DNA from: Acetobacteraceae bacterium
GTDB taxonomy: Bacteria; Pseudomonadota; Alphaproteobacteria; Acetobacterales; Acetobacteraceae
Assembly (NCBI GenBank): GCA_947478535.1
Contig: CANJXD010000021.1
Location: 1 to 23,057 of the forward strand
Length of the DNA: 23,057 bases
Direction of reading: 5' to 3'
Shown here: piece after piece, positions 1 through 7,538 of the stretch
Layout: every line of letters begins with the position of its first letter
How positions within the stretch are numbered: position 1 is the stretch's first letter
Program-made: the position numbers and the translations under genes
Notes under the pieces: generated by a model
The model's input: the letters and a program-made list of their open reading frames with translations, nothing else
What the model was told of the DNA's origin: nothing
The model's database searches: none

Positions 1-73
1 CGGGTCCCCCGGCGGGTTCTTTTTGCCGGGTCCCCGGCGGGTTGTTTTTGCCGGGTCCCCCGGCGGGTGCCCC
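1..73 (+). repeat. Three tandem copies of a 25-26 base terminator-like repeat
   Basis: Three near-identical units lie head to tail at 1-26, 27-51 and 52-73, the last one truncated. Each carries a GC-rich self-complementary core (GCCGGG, 2-3 bases, CCCGGC). In the first two units this is followed by GGGTT and a run of five T. Read on the plus strand, that resembles repeated intrinsic terminators for a gene to the left of the window. The array starts at the window edge, so the copy number may be higher. Seen: the repetition and hairpin cores. Inferred: terminator function. Confidence 0.7.
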
Positions 74-180
74 ACCAACGGCCTTCCGCAATGGTCTGCG
101 GCCCGCATGGGCGCCGCCGGCAGTCCGGCGAGCCAAGTGGCCGGAGGCCACACCCGGCGCTTGAGGGCGACACAACGCCT
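74..180. other. Non-coding spacer, nothing recognised
   Basis: Spacer between the tandem repeats and the hairpin that follows the amidohydrolase gene. Open frames crossing it are extensions of shadow frames antisense to that gene. I see no promoter, RNA gene or mobile-element end here. Confidence 0.5.
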
Positions 181-210
181 ACCAACGAGCCGCTGCAAGC
201 GGCTGTTGGT
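181..210 (-). terminator. Hairpin directly after the amidohydrolase stop codon
   Basis: ACCAAC (181-186) pairs with GTTGGT (205-210) and GCCGCT (189-194) with AGCGGC (198-203). This gives two 6-bp stems separated by a small internal loop and closed by a 3-base loop. It begins one base past the amidohydrolase stop codon, the usual place for a terminator or 3'-end stabilising hairpin. No T-run follows in the direction of transcription, so a canonical intrinsic terminator is not established. Confidence 0.5.
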
Positions 211-211
211 C

Positions 212-1057
212 TCAGAAGCGGTAAAGGGCCGCCGCATTATCCACCAGGATGCACCGGCGCGTCCGCTCCTCCGGCGCCCATTCCGCCAGCAGGTCCAGCA
301 GCGCGGCATCGTCCTGCAAGGCTTCCGCATTCGGATGCGGCCAATTCGTACCCCAGACCATCCGCTCCGGTGCCGCCGCCACCAGGGCGCGCGCCAGCGG
401 GCCAACCGCCCCGGGATTGCGCTGGTCGAGGCTGTAGGGGGAGGAGAGCTTCACCCAGCCGCGCCCGGCCTGCACGAGGTCCATCACCACACCCCAGGCC
501 GGGTGCGCCTGCCAGCCCGCCAGCGGCAGTTGCGCGAAATGGTCGAAGACGACGGGGCAGGGGGCGGCGCGCAGGACATCACCCAGCGCCGCGATGGAAT
601 CAGCGTGGGCGAAGACCTGCAGATGCCAATCGACCTCCGCCAGCCGCCGCGCCAGCGGCGCAACATCCGTCGGGGCCAGCGGAATGCCCTGCACGAGATT
701 GGCCCGCGCGCCGACGACGCCCGCCGCCGCCATCGCCCGCAGATCGGCCAGCGCCACATCCGGCGGCACCACCGCGACCATCCGCGCAACTGCCGGCCCC
801 GCTTCGCCCAGCGCCCGCAGTTGCAAGGCATTGTCGAAGCCATAGGTCGAAGGCTGCACCAGCACCTGCCGCGTCACGCCAAGGCGCCGCATCAGCCGGG
901 CATGGTCGGCCCGCGTCGCGCTGTCATGCGGCCGCGCGCCGGGGGCGATCGGCCAGGCCGCGTCGTAGACATGGTGGTGGCAATCCACCGCGCCCTCCGG
1001 CACGGAAAGCGCCGGGGGGTTGGTGCCGAGGGTATAGGGGGTTGGCTGGTCGCTCAT
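212..1057 (-). CDS. LigI-like amidohydrolase (COG3618 / PDC-hydrolase type)
   Basis: A 281-residue protein of the TIM-barrel amidohydrolase family that includes 2-pyrone-4,6-dicarboxylate lactonase (LigI) and related lactone or amide hydrolases. Probably cytoplasmic, with no signal peptide. Seen: DCHHH near residues 25-29, QPSTYGFDN near 68-76, VFDHF near 170-174, WVKLS near 201-205, WGTNWPHP near 235-242 and a C-terminal LVDNAAALY. The frame stays open upstream, but the ATG at 1057 starts the conserved N-terminus and leaves a 43-base gap to the divergent dehydrogenase gene. Residue 238 is Asn where LigI, as I recall it, has the catalytic Asp of WGTDWPHP, so lactonase activity is not assured. 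The substrate is unknown. Divergence from a 2-hydroxyacid dehydrogenase suggests hydroxy-acid or lactone catabolism. Confidence 0.85.
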   Translation of the reverse strand: MSDQPTPYTLGTNPPALSVPEGAVDCHHHVYDAAWPIAPGARPHDSATRADHARLMRRLGVTRQVLVQPSTYGFDNALQLRALGEAGPAVARMVAVVPPDVALADLRAMAAAGVVGARANLVQGIPLAPTDVAPLARRLAEVDWHLQVFAHADSIAALGDVLRAAPCPVVFDHFAQLPLAGWQAHPAWGVVMDLVQAGRGWVKLSSPYSLDQRNPGAVGPLARALVAAAPERMVWGTNWPHPNAEALQDDAALLDLLAEWAPEERTRRCILVDNAAALYRF

Positions 1058-1084
1058 GCGCCCTAAGCTACGCGTCACAAGACC

Positions 1085-1090
1085 GGGAGG
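1085..1090 (+). promoter_or_regulatory. Shine-Dalgarno sequence for the dehydrogenase gene
   Basis: GGGAGG lies 10 bases before the ATG at 1101. It decides the start: the frame also has an ATG at 1056, but that one lacks a ribosome-binding site, overlaps the divergent gene's start and would add 15 residues with no family match. Confidence 0.7.
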
Positions 1091-1100
1091 CGAGACGCCC

Positions 1101-2111
1101 ATGCTGCGCGTATTCCTGACCCATACGCCGGCCATGCGGGCGGGCTACTACCCTCCACGCGCCGAGGCCGCGCTGCGGGCGGTGGCGGAGGTGGTACTGC
1201 ATGAGGGTCACTCGCCGCTCTCCGGCGCCGCTCTCGCCGAGGCCGCGAAGGGCTGTCACCTCATCGTCGCGGATCGCTCCACCCCCGGCACGGCCGAAAC
1301 CTTCGCCGCCGCGCCCTGGCTGCTCGGCTTCCATCGCGTCGCCGTCGATATCTCCACCATCGATGTCCCCGCCGCGACGGCGGCCGGCGTACTGGTGACG
1401 CGGGCGACGCCCGGCTTCGGCGCCAGCGTGGCGGAACTCGCCATCGGCATGATGGTCGATCTCGCCCGCGGGGTTTCGGCCAGCACCGGCGCCTATCGCC
1501 ATGGCGCGCTGCCGGAGCCGCGGATGGGCATGCAGTTGGAGGGCAAGACCCTCGGTATCATCGGCTGGGGCCGCATCGCCCGGCGCATCGCGCCGATCGC
1601 GCTGGCGATGCGGATGCGCGTGCTGGTGCATGACCCCTATGTCGCACCCGACATGCCGGGGGTGGAGGCCGCGCCGGGCAAGGAGGCGCTGCTGGAAGCG
1701 GCCGACGTGGTGATGCCGCTCGCGGTCTCCACGCCGGAGACCCGGCACATGATCGACGCCGCGGCCATCGCGCGGATGAAGCCCGGCGGTCTGGTCATCA
1801 ACCTCAGCCGGGGGGAATTGGTCGATGAGGCGGCGCTCGCGGCGGCCCTCGCCTCCGGGCACCTCCGCGGTGCCGGCATGGATGTCGGCAGCGCGCCGGA
1901 CCAGCGGCCGAACCCCGCCCTGGCGGCGCGTGCCGATGTGGTGGCGACGCCGCATGTCGGCGGGCTGACGCCGGAAGCCGCCGAACACCAGGCGATGGAT
2001 ACGGCCCGCCAGGTCGCCGCCATCGCGGCGGGGCGGATGCCGGAAGGCGTCGTCAACGAAGCCGCGGCGACGCGATTGCGCGCGTGGTTTGGTCTCAACT
2101 CACCTCGTTGA
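1101..2111 (+). CDS. D-2-hydroxyacid dehydrogenase family, NAD-dependent
   Basis: A 336-residue protein of the family that interconverts 2-hydroxy and 2-oxo acids with NAD(P)H (PGDH, glyoxylate and hydroxypyruvate reductase relatives). Seen: the Rossmann motif GIIGWGRIA near 152-160 (third glycine replaced by Ala), Asp178 after the second strand (favouring NAD), NLSRGELVDE near 234-243 with catalytic Arg237, and TPHVGG near 283-288 with catalytic His285. The usual DVFxxEP stretch holding the catalytic Glu reads DVGSAPD (261-267), so that Glu is replaced by Pro266 with an Asp next to it. This may mark a subfamily with a different mechanism or substrate. Its stop overlaps the convergent GntR gene by 17 bases. 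The exact substrate cannot be read from the sequence. Confidence 0.88.
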   Translation: MLRVFLTHTPAMRAGYYPPRAEAALRAVAEVVLHEGHSPLSGAALAEAAKGCHLIVADRSTPGTAETFAAAPWLLGFHRVAVDISTIDVPAATAAGVLVTRATPGFGASVAELAIGMMVDLARGVSASTGAYRHGALPEPRMGMQLEGKTLGIIGWGRIARRIAPIALAMRMRVLVHDPYVAPDMPGVEAAPGKEALLEAADVVMPLAVSTPETRHMIDAAAIARMKPGGLVINLSRGELVDEAALAAALASGHLRGAGMDVGSAPDQRPNPALAARADVVATPHVGGLTPEAAEHQAMDTARQVAAIAAGRMPEGVVNEAAATRLRAWFGLNSPR

Positions 2112-2871
2112 CGTAGCGATGCGCCTCGGTCCAGGCACGCTGCGTCGTCAGCAGGCAGGGGGCGCCGGACGGGTCGAAGGCCGTCGCCTCGATCACCAGC
2201 AGCGCGGCGGGGTCGGGCAGCGCCAAGAGCCAGCGATCCTCCGGCGTGGCGAGTTCGGCCCGCAGCGTCTCCCTGACCGCGGTGATGCGGATGCCGTGGC
2301 TGTCCAGCAGGTGGCGATAGACCAGTTCCGGCATCGCCGCGACGCTGCGGGGAAAGCCCGGGATGCGGGCCGCGGGAATGCGCAGCTCATCGCGCATCAC
2401 CGGCCTGTCCTCCACCAGCCGGAGCCGGGCGATCCGCAGCAGGGGCACGGCTGCGGGAAGGTGCAGCGCCACCGCATCGGCCAGAGAGCCCGCCTCCTCC
2501 CGGACGGAGAGGGTGACGGTGCGGGACCGCAGCAGCGCGCCATCCGCGCCATGCAGGCGAAAATACTGGAAGAAGAAACGCAGCGAATGCTCCGGGCTGC
2601 GCCCGGTCACCACCGTACCGATGCGCGGCCGCCGCGTCAGCAGCCCTTCCGCCACCAGCGCGGACAGCGCCCGCCGCACCGTGCCGACAGCGACCCCGAA
2701 GCGGGAAGCGAGGTCCACCTCCCCCGGAAGGGTCGAGCCAGGCGGTAGGCCGCCCATCAGGATCTCCTCGGATACCCGACGCTTGACCTGTTCATGCAGG
2801 GGAAGGGTCGGGTTCAGGGCCTGGTTCTGATCGGCGCTTGACAGGGGAAGGCATCCTGCGGGAGGCTCCAT
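2095..2871 (-). CDS. GntR-family transcriptional regulator (HutC/UTRA type)
   Basis: A 258-residue regulator. The N-terminal winged helix-turn-helix (about residues 25-95) shows the GntR pattern: LHEQV, LPGEVDLASRFGVAVGTVRRAL (in two overlapping parts), EGLLTRR and IGTVV. The rest, with RIARLRLVEDRPVMRDELRI and a C-terminal AWTEAHRY segment, fits the UTRA ligand-binding fold, which usually senses a small metabolite. The ATG at 2871 is the only plausible start before the DNA-binding domain, but it has no visible Shine-Dalgarno sequence and overlaps the palindrome at 2870-2885, so leaderless or autoregulated expression is possible. The gene is divergent from the M20/ABC-transporter operon, which it most likely controls. 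By family habit it would act as a repressor released by a substrate. Confidence 0.9.
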   Translation of the reverse strand: MEPPAGCLPLSSADQNQALNPTLPLHEQVKRRVSEEILMGGLPPGSTLPGEVDLASRFGVAVGTVRRALSALVAEGLLTRRPRIGTVVTGRSPEHSLRFFFQYFRLHGADGALLRSRTVTLSVREEAGSLADAVALHLPAAVPLLRIARLRLVEDRPVMRDELRIPAARIPGFPRSVAAMPELVYRHLLDSHGIRITAVRETLRAELATPEDRWLLALPDPAALLVIEATAFDPSGAPCLLTTQRAWTEAHRYVNEVS

Positions 2872-2885
2872 TTCTATAGAGAAAT
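2870..2885. promoter_or_regulatory. AT-rich palindrome, likely GntR operator
   Basis: ATTTCT, four bases (ATAG), AGAAAT: a perfect 6-bp inverted repeat in otherwise very GC-rich DNA. It sits in the 48-base gap between the divergent GntR and M20 genes and overlaps the GntR start codon. It contains TATAGA, which may also serve as a -10 hexamer. Position, symmetry and base composition fit an autoregulatory GntR operator. Binding is inferred. Confidence 0.6.
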
Positions 2886-2919
2886 AGGCAGGCCCGCAAT
2901 TCCCCCGGACGCTCCCGCC

Positions 2920-4215
2920 TTGCACGACCGCACAGCCGCGCTGCGCCGCGCCGCCGCCTGGATGGCGACGGGCGCCGAAGATGTGCTGCCGATGCTGGCG
3001 CGGGTGATGGAGACGGACACCTGCTTCCCCCCCGGGACTGGCTACGCCGCCCTCGCCGATGTGCTGGAGGAGGCCTTCACACCCCTCGGCTTCGGCTTCC
3101 GCCGCGTGGCGGTGCCGGAGGAGCATTGGCGGGATCGCGCTGGCCTGGCGCAGGGCGCGCGGGTGAACCTGCTCGGCCTGCCGGTGACCCGACGCCAGCC
3201 GGCTTGCGGCATCTATGTCCACACCGACACTGTCCCGGCGGGGGAGGGCTGGACCCGCCCGCCCCTCGCCCTGACGCGGGAGGGGGACCTGCTGTTCGGC
3301 CGCGGTGCGGCGGACATGAAGGGCACGCTCGCCGCCATCCTGCTGGCGTTGCGGGCGGCGGCGCGGGAGGACATCGCGCTCGCCTATGACCCGATGCTGC
3401 TGTTCTGCACGGATGAGGAAGGCGGCCTCTACCCCGGCATCCGCTGGATCGCCGAACAGGGCATGCTGGAGGGCGACCACCTGATCTGCCTGAATGGCGG
3501 CGCTGCGCCGCGGATCTGGGCGGGCTGCTTCGGCAGCCTCGACATCGCGATCCGTATCGAGGGCCGCGCCGCGCATTCTGGCGATCCCTCCCCGGATGCG
3601 GTGAATGCCGTGGAACAGGCGCTGCCCGTGCTGGCAGCGCTGATGCGGCTGAAGGTGGTGGTGGAAGCCCGGGAATCCGCCCTGCCGCCACCGCCGCATC
3701 GCCGCGATGAACCCCTGACGGCGCGGCTGACCATTGCCGCCGTGCATGGTGGCGCCAAGGGCGGCGCGCTGCCCGGCGCCTGCGACATCCTGGTCAACCG
3801 CCGCGTCATGCCGGAGGAGACGATGGAGGGCGCGCTGGCCGAGATCGAGGCCTGCGTCGCGGAAGGTGCCGCGCAAAGCCGCGCATTATCCGTCACCACC
3901 TCGCTGGCCGGACGACTCGACCCCGTGGCCGATCCGCAGGGACCGCACTGGACGCGCTGGCAGCGGGCGCTGTGCTTCGGCTTCGGCTGGCAGCCGGCGG
4001 ATTTCAGTGCCTGGGGAGCTTCCTCCTCCTCCGACATGGGATTCGTGCAGCGCGCCGGGATGCGGGAGATCCTGCTCGGCGGGCTGGTGCGGCGGGACAG
4101 CCGCGGGCACGGCCCCGACGAATTCACCACGCTGTCCGATATCCGCGCACTGGCTTGCGCGCTGCTCGCCTACCTCGCCGATAGCCCCATCCCCGCAGGA
4201 GCAACCGACTCATGA
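2920..4215 (+). CDS. M20-family metallo-hydrolase (ArgE/DapE type)
   Basis: A 431-residue (from the TTG) cytoplasmic amide or peptide hydrolase of the M20 family, which includes acetylornithine deacetylase and carboxypeptidase G2. Seen: HTDT at 101-104 (metal His and Asp), GRGAADMKG at 128-135 with bridging Asp132, CTDEEGG at 163-169 with catalytic Glu166 and metal Glu167, the dimerisation segment GRAAHSGDPSP from 215, and HGPDEF near the C-terminus with the last metal His. The acidic ligand usually found around residues 186-196 is not obvious (the segment reads CLNGGAAPR). The start is uncertain: the TTG at 2920 has no ribosome-binding site, and the ATG at 2962 would give a normal, 14-residue-shorter protein. 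It is first in the transporter operon and overlaps the next gene by ATGA, so it probably hydrolyses the imported substrate. Confidence 0.87.
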   Translation: MHDRTAALRRAAAWMATGAEDVLPMLARVMETDTCFPPGTGYAALADVLEEAFTPLGFGFRRVAVPEEHWRDRAGLAQGARVNLLGLPVTRRQPACGIYVHTDTVPAGEGWTRPPLALTREGDLLFGRGAADMKGTLAAILLALRAAAREDIALAYDPMLLFCTDEEGGLYPGIRWIAEQGMLEGDHLICLNGGAAPRIWAGCFGSLDIAIRIEGRAAHSGDPSPDAVNAVEQALPVLAALMRLKVVVEARESALPPPPHRRDEPLTARLTIAAVHGGAKGGALPGACDILVNRRVMPEETMEGALAEIEACVAEGAAQSRALSVTTSLAGRLDPVADPQGPHWTRWQRALCFGFGWQPADFSAWGASSSSDMGFVQRAGMREILLGGLVRRDSRGHGPDEFTTLSDIRALACALLAYLADSPIPAGATDS

Positions 4216-5774
4216 CGATCGACGCGACTCGCCGCCAGATGCTCACCGGGGCCGCTGGCCTTGGTGCCACGTCCCTGTTGCCGGCCGGCGTTCTAGCCCA
4301 GGGCACGCCCCGCCGCGGCGGCACGCTCCGGATGAGCGTGGACCAGGCGGTGGCGAAGCTGAACCCGCTGCTGACCAGGGTGAACCCGGAATACCTGGTG
4401 GCGGAGCTACTCTATAGCGGCCTCACCCGGCTTTCGACGGACATGTCGCCGGAGCCGGACCTCGCGGAAAGCTGGTCCTCGAACCCCGAGCTCACGGTCT
4501 GGACCTTCGTGCTGCGGCCGAACCTCACCTTCCATGACGGCTCCGCCTGTACGGCCGCCGATGTCGTGGCGAGCTTCGAGGCGATGCTGGACCCCGCGAC
4601 GGCGTCCCCGGCGCGGCAGAATATCGGCCCGATCGAGCGGGTGGCGGCCGCCGATGCGCGCACCGTGGTCTTCACCCTGCGCGCGCCCAACGCCGACATG
4701 GCGGTGATGCTCGCCTACACCAATGCGCGCATCGTCCCGGCCGCGCTTGCCAAGGGCGCGGGCCTCGCGCGGCTCGACCGCGAAGCCGTGGGCACGGGGC
4801 CGTTCCGTCTGGTGTCCTTCGAGCCGGAACGGCTGATCGTGGTGCAGCGGAACCCCAGCTACTACGACCCGGCGCGGCCCTATGTGGATCGGGTGGAGGT
4901 GGTGGTCTATCCGGACCCGACGGCCGAGGGCTCGGCGCTGATCTCCGGCAATACGGACCTGATGCTGCTGGCGCTGCCGACCGAATTCGCGCGACTGCAG
5001 CGCGCCAATGGCGTGCGGGGGCTGCGCACGCCGTCCGGTCAGTTCTGCAACGTGAATTTCGGCTGCGACACCGCTCCCTTCAACGACATGCGCGTGCGCC
5101 AGGCGCTGGCGATGACGGTGGATCGCGCCGCGATGGTCGATTTCTGCGCCGAGGGCTACGGCACCCAGGGCCACGACACGCCGATGAACCCCGCCTATGT
5201 CTATCACCGCGACGTGCCGGCCAAGCGCCCGGACATCGCCGGCGCGCGGCGCCTGCTGGCGGAAGCGGGGCACCCCAACGGCCTGCGCGCGACGCTGATC
5301 GCCTCCGACCGCCCGGCCGTGCGGACGCAGTTGGCCGTGGCGCTGAAGGAGATGGCGAAACCCGCGGGATTCGAGATCGAGGTGCAGACGATGCCGCACG
5401 CCACCTATCTCGACCAGGTCTGGCGCAAGGGCAGCTTCTACATCGGCTTCTACAACATGCAGGCGACGGCCGATGGCATCTTCTCGCTGCTCTACACATC
5501 GAACGCCGCCTGGAATGAGACGCGCTGGAACAACACGGCCTTCGACCGGCTGATCGAACAGGCGCGCACCACCGCCGACGCGGCGCGGCGGCGCGAATTG
5601 TATGGTGAGGCGCAGGTGATGATGCACCGCGAAGTGCCGTCCCTGATCCCGGTATTCTTCGACCTGCTGGCGGCGCAGCGCAGCTACGTCCAGGGCTATC
5701 GCCTGCATCCCCGTGGCGCGGTGTTCCGGCTGGACCATGTCTGGCTCGGCGACGGCGCGCCGCGGCGCGGCTGA
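4212..5774 (+). CDS. ABC transporter solute-binding protein, family 5 (peptide/opine type)
   Basis: A 520-residue periplasmic binding protein of the DppA/OppA class. Seen: a twin-arginine signal (RRQML at 7-11, hydrophobic stretch 13-29, probable cleavage after VLA at residue 29), then the family pattern of RGGTLRM, a conserved LNPLL segment, LAESW near 80, FHDG near 106 with TAADVV after it, GTGPFRL near 195, and a C-terminal region rich in aromatic residues. No lipobox cysteine is present, so it should be free in the periplasm. Tat export implies folding in the cytoplasm first. It lies between the M20 hydrolase and its cognate permeases with 4-base and 1-base overlaps. The ligand is unknown; the neighbouring M20 enzymes suggest peptides or N-acylated compounds. 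Confidence 0.93.
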   Translation: MTIDATRRQMLTGAAGLGATSLLPAGVLAQGTPRRGGTLRMSVDQAVAKLNPLLTRVNPEYLVAELLYSGLTRLSTDMSPEPDLAESWSSNPELTVWTFVLRPNLTFHDGSACTAADVVASFEAMLDPATASPARQNIGPIERVAAADARTVVFTLRAPNADMAVMLAYTNARIVPAALAKGAGLARLDREAVGTGPFRLVSFEPERLIVVQRNPSYYDPARPYVDRVEVVVYPDPTAEGSALISGNTDLMLLALPTEFARLQRANGVRGLRTPSGQFCNVNFGCDTAPFNDMRVRQALAMTVDRAAMVDFCAEGYGTQGHDTPMNPAYVYHRDVPAKRPDIAGARRLLAEAGHPNGLRATLIASDRPAVRTQLAVALKEMAKPAGFEIEVQTMPHATYLDQVWRKGSFYIGFYNMQATADGIFSLLYTSNAAWNETRWNNTAFDRLIEQARTTADAARRRELYGEAQVMMHREVPSLIPVFFDLLAAQRSYVQGYRLHPRGAVFRLDHVWLGDGAPRRG

Positions 5775-6721
5775 TGTCCGGGCGCTACCTGCTGCGGCGG
5801 TGCGGGCTCATCCTGTACACGCTGCTGGTTGTCTCCATCATCGTCTTCGGCATCACCCAGGTGCTTCCGGCCGATGCGGCGACGATGCTGATGGGGGAAG
5901 CCGCGACGGAAGACGCGCTGGCGGCACTGCGCATCCGCCTCGGCCTGGATGCGCCGGTCTGGCTGCAATATGCGCGCTGGGCCGGTGGTGTGCTGGCGGG
6001 GGATTTCGGGACCTCGATGCGCACCGGCCAGCCGGTGCTGCCGGTGCTGCTGGAAAGCCTTTCGCGGTCGCTGCTGCTGGCGTTCCTGTCCATCGGCACG
6101 ATGCTGGTCGTGGCGGTGCCGCTGGGCATCCTGGCCGCGGTCAGGCGCGGCGGTGCGGCGGATATCGCGCTCGGCCTGTTCTCCTATCTCGGCGTGTCGC
6201 TGCCGGAATTCGTCACCGCGACGCTCGGCATCATGCTGTTCGCGGATTTCCTCGGCTGGTTGCCGGCGACGGGCTATGTGCCGCTGTGGGAAGACCCCGC
6301 GCAGGCGCTGCACCATCTGGTCCTGCCGGTGGCGACCGTGTCCCTCATCCTGGTCGCCCATGTCTCCCGCATGGTGCGGTCAGAGGTGGTGGATGCGCTG
6401 CATACGGATTACGTCCGCGCGGCGCGGCTGAAGGGCATGCCGGAATGCACCGTGCTGTTCCGCCACGCGCTGCGTAACGCGCTGCTTCCCACCATCACCA
6501 TCGTGGCACTCGATGTCGGCTATGTGCTGGGCGGCATCATCGTGGTGGAGGAAATCTTCGCCATTCCCGGCATCGGACGGCAGATCATCGTCGCCGTGCA
6601 GAACCGAGACCTGCCGATGATCCAGGCTGGTGCGCTGGTGATGGCATCGACCTATTGCGTGATGAATTTCCTCGCTGACCTGACCTACGCCTCGCTCGAC
6701 AAGCGCATCCAATATGGGTGA
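5774..6721 (+). CDS. ABC transporter permease, DppB-like
   Basis: A 315-residue inner-membrane permease. Seen: an N-terminal membrane helix (LILYTLLVVSIIVFGIT), the conserved GDFGTSMRTGQPV element near 76-88 typical of DppB/GsiC proteins, several further hydrophobic helices, and the cytoplasmic coupling loop VRAARLKGMPE (about 214-224) that docks to the ATPase. Length is normal for the family. The ATG overlaps the preceding stop (TGATG), implying translational coupling. It pairs with the DppC-like permease that follows. Confidence 0.94.
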   Translation: MSGRYLLRRCGLILYTLLVVSIIVFGITQVLPADAATMLMGEAATEDALAALRIRLGLDAPVWLQYARWAGGVLAGDFGTSMRTGQPVLPVLLESLSRSLLLAFLSIGTMLVVAVPLGILAAVRRGGAADIALGLFSYLGVSLPEFVTATLGIMLFADFLGWLPATGYVPLWEDPAQALHHLVLPVATVSLILVAHVSRMVRSEVVDALHTDYVRAARLKGMPECTVLFRHALRNALLPTITIVALDVGYVLGGIIVVEEIFAIPGIGRQIIVAVQNRDLPMIQAGALVMASTYCVMNFLADLTYASLDKRIQYG

Positions 6722-7538
6722 CGTGCTCCGCCGCCTGCTGCGCTCCCCCCAGGGCATCATCGGTCTCGTGCTGGTGGTGCTGGTGCTCATCGTCGCCGTG
6801 TTCGGGCCTTCGCTCGCGCCCTACGAGCCTTCCGCGATGAGCGTGCTGCGGCGCTACAAGCCACCGAGCGCGGACCACTGGCTCGGCACCGACCAGCTCG
6901 GCCGCGATATCCTGAGCCGCATCCTTTCCGGCGCACGGGCGACGGTGCTGCTGGCGCTGCTGGCGACCGTCATCGGCAGCCTTACCGGCGCGCTGATCGG
7001 CACCGCGTCCGCCTTCCTCGGCGGGCGGGTGGATGAAGCGGTGATGCGGACGGTGGATGCCATCATGGCCATGCCGTCGCTGCTGATGTCGCTGCTGATT
7101 GTCTCCGTCCTCGGCCGAGGATCGGAGAATGCGGTACTCGCCATCGCCATCGCCTTCACACCGGGCATGGCGCGCATCACGCGATCCGTAGCCCTATCCG
7201 TCCGTCGGCAGGACTTCGTGAATGCCGCGATCGCGCGGGGTGAGGGCGGCTGGTACATCGTCGTGCGGGAAATGCTGCCGAATGTCGTGGCGCCGATCGT
7301 CGTGGAGATGAGCATCCGCGTCGCCTTCGCGGTGATGCTGTTCGCCACGCTTTCGTTCCTCGGCCTCGGCGCTCAGCCACCGGCCTCGGAATGGGGGCTG
7401 ATGGTCAGCGAGGCGCGGCGCTTCATGCATCTTTCCCCGTGGATGATCGTCTGGCCCTGCGGTGCCATCGCCCTCGTCGCCATCGGCTTCAACCTGCTGG
7501 GCGATGGGCTTCGCGACGCACTGAACCCGCGGACATGA
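6714..7538 (+). CDS. ABC transporter permease, DppC-like
   Basis: A 274-residue second permease subunit of the same importer. Seen: a first membrane helix (IIGLVLVVLVLIVAVFG), the hallmark HWLGTDQLGRDILSRI near 55-70, further helices, a coupling loop beginning VNAAIARGEGG near 163, and the C-terminal LLGDGLRDALNPR signature. It overlaps the upstream permease by 8 bases and the ATPase gene by ATGA. Confidence 0.94.
   Translation: MGDVLRRLLRSPQGIIGLVLVVLVLIVAVFGPSLAPYEPSAMSVLRRYKPPSADHWLGTDQLGRDILSRILSGARATVLLALLATVIGSLTGALIGTASAFLGGRVDEAVMRTVDAIMAMPSLLMSLLIVSVLGRGSENAVLAIAIAFTPGMARITRSVALSVRRQDFVNAAIARGEGGWYIVVREMLPNVVAPIVVEMSIRVAFAVMLFATLSFLGLGAQPPASEWGLMVSEARRFMHLSPWMIVWPCGAIALVAIGFNLLGDGLRDALNPRT

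Noticed and set aside
23..1119. Long plus-strand open frames opposite the amidohydrolase gene
   Set aside because: Composition is Arg/Pro/Ala-rich with no family motif; they are shadows of the real minus-strand gene caused by high GC.
2838..2843. Perfect TTGACA on the plus strand upstream of the M20 gene
   Set aside because: No -10-like hexamer follows at 15-19 bases; the nearest (TATAGA) is about 31 bases away, and the motif lies inside the GntR coding region.
2872..3876. N-terminal extension of the GntR frame to 3876
   Set aside because: It is antisense to the M20 gene and has no domain; the winged helix begins shortly after the ATG at 2871.
4407..5738. 443-codon minus-strand frame opposite the first solute-binding protein
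   Set aside because: His/Arg/Gly-rich low-complexity translation without motifs, while the plus strand has a clear family-5 binding protein.
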